The notes: a model not told the origin generated them from the sequence alone. Counted from the stretch's first letter, positions 44,168 through 52,734 are shown. The stretch: 64,000 bases of DNA from UBA1422 sp963676385 (GCA_963676385.2 CAXXMM010000010.1:1-64000), one strand, 5' to 3'. Made by a program: numbers and translations.

Positions 44168-45091
44168 CTAGCACATTTGGGCAGTCATATGCATTCCTAC
44201 ATTGTTGGTTTTAGCTTGTTTTTCCTTTTCTTTCGTCATTCGGTATTCTACCGGGCTCATGTATCCCAAATGCGAATGCATACGCTTCCGGTTATAAAAC
44301 AGTTCGATATATTCGAACAAATCCGACTTCACTTCTTCCAGTGTACCATATTCCTTTCTGTAGATGCGCTCTTTTTTCGCAGTGGAAAAGAAGCTCTCAA
44401 GGCATGCGTTGTCGTAAGGGCAACCAGGCCTGCTCATGCTTCCTTCCATGGCATATTTTTTTAGCATCTCTTGAAATGCGTTGCTGGCATATTGGCTACC
44501 CCGATCACTATGAAATGTTACTTTCCCATTTCGTCGATCTGTTCTTGCCAGCGCATTTCCCAGCGCATTCTTTGTCAACTCGCTGTCAATATTTTTGCTG
44601 ATAGCATATCCTATAATCTCACGGTTGAACAAATCCATCACCGCAGCCAAATACATAAATCCTTGATTCGTCTTGATGTAGGTGATGTCTCCGGCCCAAA
44701 CTTGATTTGCTTCTTTCGTGAAAAAATTCTGTTCTAATTTATTCTCAAAGAATCGTCCATCTGTCTTGCCCTTGTGCGCCGGCCTGTATTTTCCAAGAGA
44801 AATGGGGTACAAGCCGTTCTGACGCATGATTTTCCTCAGTTTGTAGGTACTTAAAACATAGCCTTCATTCTCCATGGCATGCTGCATTTTTCGGTAGCCA
44901 TATATCTGTTTATTGTCTTCAAAGACTTTCCGAACCACTAAGGACAAGGCTCTTTCTTCCTGTCTATATGCTTCTCTTTTCTCCCATCTTCTTTTCCATT
45001 GGTAGTACCCACTTGGTTTCAGCTCCAAGACTCTGCACATCCTCCGCACCTTAAATTCGGAGCCATATGTATGTATTGCTTCATACTTCAT
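44168..45091 (-). CDS. IS3-family transposase OrfB (copy 2)
   Basis: Identical in sequence to the OrfB of copy 1: DDE integrase core with GDITYI, HSDRGSQY and NACLESFF. Start overlaps the orfA stop (ATGA). Confidence 0.95.
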   Translation of the reverse strand: MKYEAIHTYGSEFKVRRMCRVLELKPSGYYQWKRRWEKREAYRQEERALSLVVRKVFEDNKQIYGYRKMQHAMENEGYVLSTYKLRKIMRQNGLYPISLGKYRPAHKGKTDGRFFENKLEQNFFTKEANQVWAGDITYIKTNQGFMYLAAVMDLFNREIIGYAISKNIDSELTKNALGNALARTDRRNGKVTFHSDRGSQYASNAFQEMLKKYAMEGSMSRPGCPYDNACLESFFSTAKKERIYRKEYGTLEEVKSDLFEYIELFYNRKRMHSHLGYMSPVEYRMTKEKEKQAKTNNVGMHMTAQMC

Positions 45092-45432
45092 TCTGGTGCT
45101 TGCATGACGATGTGCAGGGATTTTTTTAAGATTTCTACCTTAATTTTTTCCTCTTCTAGTTCCTTATTGATGCGTTTGTTTTCTCTTTCCAAGTCACGCA
45201 TTTTGATTTTTATCTCCTGGGTACTCGTTGGCTTCGCCGTCAAATATCCTTTTTCTTCGGCATAAGTGCCCAGTTTATTTTTTCTTCTGTAATCTCTCAC
45301 CCAACGGCAAACCGTATTAGTGTCGATTCCCATTTCTTCGGCTACGCTGGTGGCAGACTTTCCGCTGTTTAAGATAAATTCTGCTGTTTGGATTCTCATT
45401 TCTTCTGTGTACTTCGAGTTATTGCTTGGCAT
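45088..45432 (-). CDS. IS3-family transposase OrfA (copy 2)
   Basis: Identical to the OrfA of copy 1: N-terminal HTH and coiled-coil, 114 residues, with the A7 slippery run (minus strand, around 45121-45127) suited to -1 frameshifting into orfB. Confidence 0.93.
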   Translation of the reverse strand: MPSNNSKYTEEMRIQTAEFILNSGKSATSVAEEMGIDTNTVCRWVRDYRRKNKLGTYAEEKGYLTAKPTSTQEIKIKMRDLERENKRINKELEEEKIKVEILKKSLHIVMQAPE

Positions 45433-45592
45433 CTGTAATCTCCCTTTCTATGCATATGAAATTACAATACCCAGTGCTCGTTTTTCGACGCATACCATTG
45501 AAGAAAAAGCAACAACCACCATAAGCAATACATCTCGATTTAATTTGTTTTTTTCAAACATCCTCATAGCCAGCTACCTCCCAATAGGTTAC

Positions 45593-45621
45593 ATTATATC
45601 TCTTTGTTGTTTTACTGGCAA
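45593..45621 (-). promoter_or_regulatory. Promoter of the interrupted membrane-protein gene
   Basis: TTGCCA (45616-45621) and TATAAT (45593-45598) on the minus strand, 17-base spacer. The leader ATATAATGTAACC matches that of the gene at 14446-14679. Confidence 0.6.
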
Positions 45622-45639
45622 CAAAAAGACCCCGAGAAG

Positions 45640-45807
45640 AGTCGAACTTCCTCCGGATTGCATGGCAATCTCCACAGGGGGCGCTGCCCCCTTATGGCGC
45701 AACGCGAAGCGTTGCTGTAACCCCCGAAGAAGTGGTTTGATCTGAAGTCCTTTACCCTCTACGCGGGGGACGACTCCTCCCCCGCCCCCTTGGTCGGAAG
45801 TTCGACT
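45640..45807. repeat. 168-bp GC-rich palindromic element carrying a copy of the tRNA-Arg 3' end
   Basis: Bounded by a perfect 12-bp inverted repeat, AGTCGAACTTCC (45640-45651) and GGAAGTTCGACT (45796-45807). Inside are GGGGGCGC-TGCCCCC and GCAACGC-GAA-GCGTTGC hairpins and a CGCGGGGGA/TCCCCCGC-like pair. The left side, from CCCCGAGAAG at 45630, repeats 22 bases of the neighbouring tRNA-Arg T-arm and acceptor. GC content is far above the flanks. It could be a small mobile element or the scar of an integration at the tRNA. Confidence 0.6.
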
Positions 45808-45824
45808 TTTTACGAATACACAAA

Positions 45825-45858
45825 CAAAATCTCCCAGCCATCAGGCTGGGAGATTTTG
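45825..45858 (-). terminator. Terminator of tRNA-Arg
   Basis: CAAAATCTCCCAGCC and its exact inverse form a 15-bp stem around ATCA, ending TTTTGTTTGTG on the minus strand, 4 bp beyond the tRNA 3' end. Confidence 0.88.
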
Positions 45859-45862
45859 TTTA

Positions 45863-45938
45863 TGGCACCCCCGAGAAGAGTCGAACTTCCGACGCACGGT
45901 TTAGGAAACCGACGCTCTATCCACTGAGCTACGGGGGC
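45863..45938 (-). tRNA. tRNA-Arg (anticodon CCT)
   Basis: Minus-strand cloverleaf: acceptor GCCCCCG/CGGGGGT (G-U closing pair), D-arm GCTC/GAGC, anticodon stem TCGGT/ACCGT-type with loop TTCCTAA (anticodon CCT, reads AGG), T-arm GGAAG-TTCGACT-CTTCT, encoded CCA. Confidence 0.95.
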
Positions 45939-45953
45939 TCAAGTACGCTTTTT

Positions 45954-45982
45954 ATCATAGCACACACCCCCTGGGAAGACAA
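45954..45982 (-). promoter_or_regulatory. tRNA-Arg promoter
   Basis: TTGTCT (45977-45982) and TATGAT (45954-45959) on the minus strand with a 17-base spacer, about 15 bases before the mature 5' end. Confidence 0.6.
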
Positions 45983-46016
45983 GTTTGTTTTACCCGTTCC
46001 TTACCGAAGCTCTTTT

Positions 46017-46793
46017 CTATTTTACCAAAATATAAAAGAGAAGGATGACCGGATATAGAATGATTGGGTGAACCAAATAAATGAATAAAGTATGTTGCCC
46101 GCAGAAAACCAAAAACCGACTATGTGTTTGGGTAATCCATTTTGGAGGCCAATGTTTTACAACAAGAATACCGGCAAACCCACCGGCAAAAAACAGTAGC
46201 GTCCAGGGAAGCAGCGGATAAAAGTCCACCGGCGGGAAATAAGACCAGTTGGGATATCCAAAGAAATACAGAAGATTCCATTGGAACAATTTCCTCATTG
46301 GTCCAAAAAGCAACAAAGAAGATTCCCAAAGATCTTTGTACACCATCAGATACGATAGGGCAAACAATCCACCGGAGACTGCCATGCCGGCCCACGGTTC
46401 CGTTTTTTTCACTATCTTTTCTGTCAGCCCAAACAAAATCATGGAAACGCCTAGCAAATGTAGAATACCAAAGAAAATGAAAGTGCTTGGTTGGTTAAAG
46501 CCCTTCCACAGGATGAGTGTGCCAAGGGAGATGGCAAAGCCAAACCCCAAACAAACCAATCCCCGTCGAACATTACTTTTTGCAAAAGAACAACTGACCC
46601 CCGAGATAAAGATAAACAAACCACCGCCGGCAATAGCGACAAAACGAAAAATCGGATCTTCTGTAAAACCCAACCGGCTGCCAAAGATCATTTCATAATA
46701 AAAGCACCCATGGACAATCAACATGCCCAGAATAGCAAGACCGCGAATTTCATCAATTAATCCAATACGGTTGGGGCCTTCCTTTATTTTCAT
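46017..46793 (-). CDS. DUF1624 (heparan-alpha-glucosaminide acetyltransferase-like) membrane protein
   Basis: 258 residues and about seven hydrophobic segments. The N-terminal RIGLIDEIRGLAILGMLIVHG with its conserved Asp-Glu-Arg and His is the hallmark of the HGSNAT-type/DUF1624 acyltransferase fold; FIFISGVSCSF and the C-terminal GQHTLFIYLVHPI are also typical. It probably acetylates an extracellular or envelope sugar using cytoplasmic acetyl-CoA, but the substrate is unknown. The ATG at 46793 fits the family start; a GTG at 46820 would add nine residues. Confidence 0.87.
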   Translation of the reverse strand: MKIKEGPNRIGLIDEIRGLAILGMLIVHGCFYYEMIFGSRLGFTEDPIFRFVAIAGGGLFIFISGVSCSFAKSNVRRGLVCLGFGFAISLGTLILWKGFNQPSTFIFFGILHLLGVSMILFGLTEKIVKKTEPWAGMAVSGGLFALSYLMVYKDLWESSLLLFGPMRKLFQWNLLYFFGYPNWSYFPPVDFYPLLPWTLLFFAGGFAGILVVKHWPPKWITQTHSRFLVFCGQHTLFIYLVHPIILYPVILLFYILVK

Positions 46794-46923
46794 TGAAAAC
46801 CACCATTTTCTCTTTCCCACAACTTCTTCTTAAATATATTGGATATTATATTACACTTCTCCAGTCGTTGGTGATATAATTTTCATGTTACAAGTAGGAG
46901 GAACAAACTAGGAGGGCGAAATC

Positions 46924-47433
46924 ATGAAAAAGTTGCTGGTGGTTGTAGATATGCAAAATGATTTTATTGACGGCGCTTTAGGGAGCCCCCAGGCTACCGC
47001 CATCGTTCCTTATGTGACAACCAAAGTAACGCAAGCGCTGGATGCCGGGGATGAAGTGGTTTTTACCATGGATACCCATCTGCCAACGTACCTTTCCTCC
47101 CAGGAAGGTCAGCATCTTCCTGTTTTGCACTGTGTCAAGGGCACCTTCGGGTGGCAACTCCATCCTTCCCTTCAGCCTTATGCCAAAAAAGTTTTTGAAA
47201 AGCCGGGTTTCGGTTCAGAGGAACTTATCCAATATATCCGTGAAAGTTTTTTTGATTTGGTTGAATTTGTTGGCCTTTGCACGGATATCTGCGTTGTCAC
47301 CAATGCACTGATGTTAAAAGGCGCTTTGCCTGAACTGCCCATTGTTGTAGACGCCGCCGGATGTGCCGGGGTTACTCCTCAAAGTCATGAAGAAGCGCTT
47401 CATACAATGAAAATGTGTCATATTGATGTTTAG
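46924..47433 (+). CDS. Isochorismatase-family cysteine hydrolase (nicotinamidase-like)
   Basis: 169 residues. Catalytic Asp in VVDMQNDFIDGALG, Lys in the HCVKGTFGW segment or nearby, and catalytic Cys in FVGLCTDICVVTNAL. TMDTHLPTY contains the metal-binding D-x-H of nicotinamidases. Conversion of nicotinamide to nicotinate is therefore the best guess, although other amidases share this fold. AGGAGG-type site upstream of the ATG. Confidence 0.86.
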   Translation: MKKLLVVVDMQNDFIDGALGSPQATAIVPYVTTKVTQALDAGDEVVFTMDTHLPTYLSSQEGQHLPVLHCVKGTFGWQLHPSLQPYAKKVFEKPGFGSEELIQYIRESFFDLVEFVGLCTDICVVTNALMLKGALPELPIVVDAAGCAGVTPQSHEEALHTMKMCHIDV

Positions 47434-47502
47434 CCCTTGCTGATTAGGGGCAATGATATATATAAATTACCCATTATTAATTCCATGAACGGAGGTACCA
47501 AA

Positions 47503-47778
47503 ATGAATGTATTAATTACCGGAAATGCAAGCCCGGAAGAGCAAACAGCTTATGTGGACTACTTGGAAGAAAAATATCACCGCAAGTTGGAGAGCCTGGA
47601 CATCAATCTGGACGGGGAATATGCGGATCTCCACTACCGATTTGCCGAAGTTCCATTTGAACGGATTCGCCGTATCACCGGGTATCTGGTTGGTACCATG
47701 GACCATTGGAATGATGCAAAGACTGCAGAAGAAGCTGACCGTATCAAACATTCCGCCAAGGAATTTGAACAGCTGTAA
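47503..47778 (+). CDS. Small NrdD-like protein (anaerobic ribonucleotide reductase C-terminal-type domain)
   Basis: 91 residues beginning MNVLITGNASPEEQ. The C-terminal half, FERIRRITGYLVGTMDHWNDAK followed by EEADRIKH, resembles a segment of class III ribonucleotide reductase (the first block here is FERIRRITGYLVGT). There is no glycyl-radical or active-site Cys motif, so it is a partial or regulatory form, not a reductase. GGAGG precedes the ATG at 47503. Its last 22 bases are repeated just after the stop. Confidence 0.7.
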   Translation: MNVLITGNASPEEQTAYVDYLEEKYHRKLESLDINLDGEYADLHYRFAEVPFERIRRITGYLVGTMDHWNDAKTAEEADRIKHSAKEFEQL

Positions 47779-47811
47779 TCTTTATTTTTCAAGGAATTTG
47801 AACAGCTGTAA
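47757..47811 (+). repeat. 22-bp direct repeat over the stop codon of the NrdD-like gene
   Basis: CAAGGAATTTGAACAGCTGT plus AA occurs at 47757-47778 (gene end with TAA) and at 47790-47811, a period of 33 bp. The second copy is non-coding; it looks like a small replication-slippage duplication. Confidence 0.85.
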
Positions 47812-47857
47812 AATTATATTTTTCCAAAAGAAATCTGCCAAGTATACGTGGCACTCA

Positions 47858-47915
47858 ACCGGCAAATCACCAATCATTTAAACGAATGGTTCATGATTTG
47901 TCGGCTTTTTATTTT
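47858..47915 (+). terminator. Terminator before purB
   Basis: CCGGCAAATCA and TGATTTGTCGG pair around an inner CAATCATT/AATGGTT stem, followed by TTTTTATTTT. It closes the isochorismatase/NrdD-like unit. Confidence 0.7.
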
Positions 47916-47983
47916 ATCACCACAATTTTCTATCATTTCATCTATTTTCAATGGAATTATTGTTACTCCCTCTTTCATATTTC

Positions 47984-48012
47984 TTGAAGCGGCTTCGGTA
48001 AAATGGTATAAT
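47984..48012 (+). promoter_or_regulatory. purB promoter
   Basis: TTGAAG at 47984-47989 and TATAAT at 48007-48012 with a 17-base spacer; GGAGG then lies at 48024. The leader is about 17 bases, leaving no room for a purine riboswitch. Confidence 0.75.
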
Positions 48013-48036
48013 GACTTGTTGACGGAGGAAGAATAT

Positions 48037-49464
48037 ATGAAGAATTACGTTAGTCCTTTTTCGGAACGATACCCGAGCCAGGCCATGCAATACCTGTTTT
48101 CACCAGACAAAAAATTTCGTACATGGCGAAAACTATGGATTGCTTTGGCAGAAGCGGAAATGGAGCTGGGCTTATCCATCACCCCTGAGCAAATTGCCCA
48201 GTTAAAATCTCATTCGGAAGATATTAATTATGATGTTGCCAAAGCGCAGGAGGCCCTTGTGCGCCACGATGTAATGGCTCACGTCCATGCATATGGTGTT
48301 CAATGCCCTGATGCCAAAGGTATTATTCATTTAGGCGCAACTTCCTGTTACGTCGGAGACAATACAGACTTAATCATCATGAAAGAAGGTTTGGACTTGC
48401 TTCAAAAGAAGCTTGTCAACGTCATTGCCGTTCTTGGTGATTTTGCAGAGAAATATAAGGATTTGCCCACGCTGGGCTACACCCACTTTCAACCGGCTCA
48501 ACCTACCACGGTGGGCAAGCGGGCCACCCTTTGGATTGCTGAACTTCTCATGGATTTAGAAGATTTGCAGTACATTTCAGGACAAATCAAACTGCTGGGC
48601 TCCAAAGGAACCACCGGAACCCAAGCCAGCTTTTTGGAACTCTTTGACGGTGACCACAAGAAATGCAAAAAACTGGACAAATTAATTGCAAAAAAAATGG
48701 GCTTTAAGGACTGCATACCCGTATCCGGACAAACTTATTCCCGCAAAATAGATAGCCGCATCCTCAATGTCTTGGCCGGCATCGCGCAAAGCGCCCACAA
48801 ATTTTCCAACGACCTTCGATTATTGCAGCATCTGAAAGAAATCGAAGAACCCTTTGAAAAAAACCAAATTGGATCTTCCGCTATGGCTTACAAGCGAAAT
48901 CCTATGCGCAGTGAGCGAATGGCCTCTTTGGCCAACTACGTATTGACGGATGCCTTGAATCCTGCCATCACTGCTTCCACCCAATGGTTTGAACGAACAC
49001 TGGATGACTCCGCCAATCGAAGAATCAGCATTTCCGAAGCTTTTCTTGCCACTGACAGCATTCTAGAGTTGTATTTCAATGTGGCCTCTGATTTGGTGGT
49101 CTATCCAAGGGTCATTGAGTCTCATCTCAAAGCGGAGCTTCCATTTATGGCAACCGAAAATATATTAATGAAAGCCGTCAGTGCCGGGGGAGACCGGCAA
49201 GAACTTCACGAGAGAATTCGTGTTCACTCCATGGGGGCGGCAAAACAGGTCAAGGAAGAAGGCAAACCCAACGATTTGCTTCAACGAATTGCCAAAGATC
49301 CGGCCTTTAGTCTGACATTGGATGAATTAGAGGCGCTGATGAAACCGGAGGGATTCGTGGGTCGGGCAGAAAAACAAACGGAAGAGTTTTTAGAGGAAGA
49401 AGTAGCCCCTGTCCTGTTGGAGCACCGAAAGCTTCTTGGCATGAGGGACGAAGTCAAAGTATAA
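48037..49464 (+). CDS. purB: Adenylosuccinate lyase
   Basis: Fumarase-superfamily lyase acting on SAICAR and adenylosuccinate in purine synthesis (475 residues). HAYGVQCPDAKGIIHLGATSCYVGDN (key part HLGATSCYVGDN) and the signature loop SSAMAYKRNPMRSE are visible; TLGYTHFQPAQPTT holds the catalytic His. GGAGG eight bases before the ATG at 48037 and the upstream promoter fix the start; a long in-frame extension to 47848 precedes the promoter and is rejected. purA follows 32 bp later. Confidence 0.95.
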   Translation: MKNYVSPFSERYPSQAMQYLFSPDKKFRTWRKLWIALAEAEMELGLSITPEQIAQLKSHSEDINYDVAKAQEALVRHDVMAHVHAYGVQCPDAKGIIHLGATSCYVGDNTDLIIMKEGLDLLQKKLVNVIAVLGDFAEKYKDLPTLGYTHFQPAQPTTVGKRATLWIAELLMDLEDLQYISGQIKLLGSKGTTGTQASFLELFDGDHKKCKKLDKLIAKKMGFKDCIPVSGQTYSRKIDSRILNVLAGIAQSAHKFSNDLRLLQHLKEIEEPFEKNQIGSSAMAYKRNPMRSERMASLANYVLTDALNPAITASTQWFERTLDDSANRRISISEAFLATDSILELYFNVASDLVVYPRVIESHLKAELPFMATENILMKAVSAGGDRQELHERIRVHSMGAAKQVKEEGKPNDLLQRIAKDPAFSLTLDELEALMKPEGFVGRAEKQTEEFLEEEVAPVLLEHRKLLGMRDEVKV

Positions 49465-49496
49465 ACATCAACTAATATATATAGTGAGGTAACAAA

Positions 49497-50786
49497 ATGG
49501 TAAAAGCAATTGTAGGCGCTAATTGGGGCGATGAAGGAAAAGGCAAAATCACTGACATGCTGTCAAAAGAGTCGGACATTATTGTTCGTTTCCAGGGGGG
49601 AAGCAACGCCGGGCATACCATTGTCAATAATTATGGTAAATTTGCACTGCATCTTCTACCTTCCGGTGTTTTTTATAACCATACCGTCAGCATTATCGGA
49701 AACGGTGTGGCGCTGAACATTCCCTATCTCATCAAAGAGATTAACGACCTAACCAGCAAGGGCGTACCAACACCCAAAGTATTGGTTTCCGACCGTGCTC
49801 ATTTGCTGATGCCATACCACATGGAATTTGATGCATATGAGGAAGAGCGTCTGGGACACAAATCCTTTGGCTCCACCAAGTCCGGCATCGCGCCTTGCTA
49901 TTCCGACAAATATGCAAAAATCGGATTTCAGGTCAGCGAGTTGTTTCTGGACGAATCTCAACTGCGGGAGCGGGTCAATCGGATTTGCGCCCTAAAAAAC
50001 CCTTTGCTAGCCAACCTTTACCACAAACCTCTTCTGGATGAAGAGATGCTGGTTGCCCTGCTGTTGGAATACCGGGAAATGATCAGACCCTATGTCTGCG
50101 ATGTATCTTCCTATTTGTACCATGCCATCCAAGACGGCAAAAAAGTTTTGTTGGAAGGCCAGTTAGGTGCTCTAAAAGACACAGATCATGGTATTTATCC
50201 CATGGTTACCTCATCCTCCACTTTGGCTGGATTTGGCGCTATTGGCGCAGGCGTTGCTCCCTACCAAATCTCTGAAGTAATTGCTGTTGCCAAGGCATAC
50301 TCCAGTGCGGTAGGCGCCGGCGAGTTTGTCAGCGAATTATTTGGCGAAGAAGCAGAAGAATTGAGAAAACGGGGCGGAGACGGGGGAGAATACGGCGCTA
50401 CCACAGGTCGCCCTCGAAGAGTAGGCTGGTTTGACATGGTTGCCACCCGCTATGGTTGTCGAATTCAAGGGGCAACAGAGATTGCCTTGACTGTATTGGA
50501 TCCCCTTGGGTATTTGGACGAAATTCCTGTTTGTGTTGCCTATGAAATTGATGGTAAGACTCATACGGAATTCCCCAATACCGCGTCTCTACAAAAAGCC
50601 AAACCTGTTTGGAAAAAGTTACCCGGTTGGAAGTGCGACATCCGCGGCATCCGAACCTTTGAAGACCTGCCTCAGGCATGTCAGGATTATATTGACTATA
50701 TTGAAAAGGAACTTGGCTTCCCTGTGTCCATGGTATCCAACGGACCCGGCAGAGAAGACATTATCATGCGAACACCAAAACGATAA
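49497..50786 (+). CDS. purA: Adenylosuccinate synthetase
   Basis: GTP-dependent conversion of IMP and aspartate to adenylosuccinate (429 residues). GANWGDEGKGKITDML is the P-loop with catalytic Asp, GGSNAGHTIV the IMP loop, STKSGIAPCYSDK and TTGRPRRVGWFD further blocks. With purB directly upstream it forms the AMP branch of purine synthesis in one transcript. Confidence 0.96.
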   Translation: MVKAIVGANWGDEGKGKITDMLSKESDIIVRFQGGSNAGHTIVNNYGKFALHLLPSGVFYNHTVSIIGNGVALNIPYLIKEINDLTSKGVPTPKVLVSDRAHLLMPYHMEFDAYEEERLGHKSFGSTKSGIAPCYSDKYAKIGFQVSELFLDESQLRERVNRICALKNPLLANLYHKPLLDEEMLVALLLEYREMIRPYVCDVSSYLYHAIQDGKKVLLEGQLGALKDTDHGIYPMVTSSSTLAGFGAIGAGVAPYQISEVIAVAKAYSSAVGAGEFVSELFGEEAEELRKRGGDGGEYGATTGRPRRVGWFDMVATRYGCRIQGATEIALTVLDPLGYLDEIPVCVAYEIDGKTHTEFPNTASLQKAKPVWKKLPGWKCDIRGIRTFEDLPQACQDYIDYIEKELGFPVSMVSNGPGREDIIMRTPKR

Positions 50787-50840
50787 GGACGTCTTAAGCG
50801 TATCAAAAAAATCGCCTGCACGTCATCAGGAGAAAAGAAC

Positions 50841-51980
50841 ATGTACCAAGAGGCCAACCGATCAGCTTGGGTGGAAATCAACCTGGCGAATCTGGATTAC
50901 AACATCAAAAACATTCAACAGAAAGTCGGACCCGGTCCGGAAATCATCGGCATTATTAAGGCCGACGGCTACGGCCACGGTGCCATCCAAGTCGCCAAGG
51001 TGCTTCGACAAAACGGCGTCGCTTCCTTTGGTGTTGCCACGCTGGACGAAGCCATTGCGCTTCGGGAAGCAGGTGCAAAAGAAACCATTCTTATTTTGGG
51101 ATTGACGCCCAACCAATACGTTGACCCCTTGGTTCAATACCAATTGACCCCTGTGGTGATGTCCTATGAAAATGCTTTTGCCATCTCCAATGCTGCCAAG
51201 GCTGCCGGAAAAATTGTAGAAGGATTTATTGCCGTTGACACGGGAATGGGGCGAATTGGTTATTTGGCCGACGATGTGGGTTCTGCAATTTTGGACATCA
51301 AAAAAATCACCACCCTTTCCCATTTCAGGTTAAAGGGACTGTTTTCCCACTTTGCCACAGCGGATGGGGCAGACAAAAGCTTTTCTCATCTTCAGGAAGA
51401 AAAATATCTGCATTTTGAGGCCGCTCTTCAGAATGCGGGAATTCATATTCAAATGAAAACTTTTGCCAACAGCGCCGCCATTATGGAATTGCCTGCTGTG
51501 CATTTTGACGCTGTCAGGCCGGGTATTGTGTTGTACGGGTGCTATCCCTCTTCAGAAGTAGATGTAAATCAACTTGATATTAAGCCTGTCATGTCGGTGA
51601 AAGCCAACATCGTGCGGCTGGTCAAGGTGCCAATTGGATTTTCTGTTGGGTATGGACGAAAATTTATTGCAACCCGGGAAAGCTTAATTGCGACCTTGGC
51701 CTTAGGGTATGCCGATGGATATCCCCGGCCCTATTCCGGTGTTGGCAAAGTTCTGGTCGGTGGCAAAGTTGCCCCATTGGCAGGGAATATTTGCATGGAT
51801 CAATGTATGGTAGATGTGACAGACGTTCCCGGTGTCCAAGAAGGAGACCCGGTGATTCTCATGGGTTCTGATGGAATTCACACCATTTTGGCTGATGATA
51901 TTGCCCAAGCAACCGGTACAATCAATTACGAAATTGTCTGTGCATTTGGGCAACGACTGCCAAAGATATATATAAAATAG
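50841..51980 (+). CDS. alr: Alanine racemase
   Basis: PLP enzyme producing D-alanine for peptidoglycan (379 residues). The PLP lysine is in IIKADGYGHGA, near residue 41. The second catalytic base, Tyr, is in FSVGYGRKF near 270, and GNICMDQCMVDVT is also conserved. It lies 54 bp after purA and 18 bp before a TetR-type regulator. Confidence 0.95.
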   Translation: MYQEANRSAWVEINLANLDYNIKNIQQKVGPGPEIIGIIKADGYGHGAIQVAKVLRQNGVASFGVATLDEAIALREAGAKETILILGLTPNQYVDPLVQYQLTPVVMSYENAFAISNAAKAAGKIVEGFIAVDTGMGRIGYLADDVGSAILDIKKITTLSHFRLKGLFSHFATADGADKSFSHLQEEKYLHFEAALQNAGIHIQMKTFANSAAIMELPAVHFDAVRPGIVLYGCYPSSEVDVNQLDIKPVMSVKANIVRLVKVPIGFSVGYGRKFIATRESLIATLALGYADGYPRPYSGVGKVLVGGKVAPLAGNICMDQCMVDVTDVPGVQEGDPVILMGSDGIHTILADDIAQATGTINYEIVCAFGQRLPKIYIK

Positions 51981-51998
51981 TTTCAAGGAGGATTTGGG

Positions 51999-52616
51999 AT
52001 GAAAACACGAGAGCGTATTAAGGCTATCTCCGTGTCTCTTTTTAATGAAAAAGGTGCAACCAATGTAAGCACCGTTCAGATTGCAGGGGAACTGGGCATT
52101 AGCCCCGGAAACCTATACTATTACTTTAGCAATAAAGAACATATTATTCGCAGCATTTGGGAAGAGGATATGATTCTTCAAGAGGATCACATTTTTTGTT
52201 GCGATGAAGACAACTCCCCGGAAAAATCACTTTCCATTATTTTAAACGGTATTTCTCAATTGGCACAGGCTTACAGTTTCTTTTTTGCCGAGTTACATAC
52301 TTTGCTTCAAAATGATATTTTGCTGCAAGAAAAATACAGTTTGCGATGGAATGCATTAATCGAAAAACTCACCACTATGTTTGTTGGCTGGGAAGCCAAA
52401 CAATACTTGCGCCCTATCCCTACGGATAGACTAAGATTGATGGCGGAAGATTTTTTAATCTCTGGCCCTGCATCATTCCAAGCATTTCTTGCCATTCATC
52501 CGGAGTATTCTCCAAAAGATGCCATCCAACGATCCATTAATATCTCTCACAAAGTGACTGCCGGAATATTTATCGATGAAATATGCGAAAAAATGATGCC
52601 AAGCCTTGAGACGTAG
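51999..52616 (+). CDS. TetR/AcrR-family transcriptional regulator
   Basis: 205 residues. The N-terminal HTH is VSTVQIAGELGISPGNLYYYF, as written in two parts: VSTVQIAGELGI and SPGNLYYYFSNKEHII. The helical C-terminal domain is family-variable. It is the last gene of the purB-purA-alr-tetR set; its ligand and targets are unknown. Confidence 0.9.
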   Translation: MKTRERIKAISVSLFNEKGATNVSTVQIAGELGISPGNLYYYFSNKEHIIRSIWEEDMILQEDHIFCCDEDNSPEKSLSIILNGISQLAQAYSFFFAELHTLLQNDILLQEKYSLRWNALIEKLTTMFVGWEAKQYLRPIPTDRLRLMAEDFLISGPASFQAFLAIHPEYSPKDAIQRSINISHKVTAGIFIDEICEKMMPSLET

Positions 52617-52663
52617 CACCCTTTTGTGAATGCAGCCCTTTATGTTTATTCTTTACTAAAAAA

Positions 52664-52705
52664 GTGCCACAGAACATTTTGTTCCATGGCACAATTTTTA
52701 TTTTT
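52664..52705. terminator. Bidirectional terminator between tetR and the corrinoid operon
   Basis: GTGCCACAGAACA pairs with TGTTCCATGGCAC (internal CA/CA mismatch) around TTT, with T-runs on both strands. It serves tetR (+) and the 52.7-60.3 kb operon (-). Confidence 0.88.
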
Positions 52706-52734
52706 AATGATTAAATTCCACTATATTGGTGAGA

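Larger units (their letters stand above)
44148..45497 (-). mobile_element. IS3-family insertion sequence, copy 2 (1350 bp)
   Basis: Same ends, length and encoded proteins as the copy at 26080-27429. It is flanked by TTGA on both sides (44144-44147 and 45498-45501), a 4-bp target duplication, and the target gene can be restored exactly, so insertion is recent and clean. Confidence 0.96.
43695..45567 (-). pseudogene. Polytopic membrane protein gene interrupted by IS copy 2
   Basis: The 5' part (45498-45567) and 3' part (43695-44147) flank the IS. Removing the element and one TTGA duplicate joins the frame exactly across FSSTIAMITTMTQ. The restored protein would be about 170 residues with four to five hydrophobic helices (such as VFSWILLIFFI and MTIAVVIILLCIMISYI). 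The start at 45567 has GGGAGG nine bases upstream. Function unknown; promoter and leader resemble those of the gene at 14446-14679. Confidence 0.85.

Noticed and set aside
47848..48036. 63-residue N-terminal extension of PurB
   Set aside because: A terminator and the purB promoter lie inside this stretch, and GGAGG precedes the ATG at 48037.
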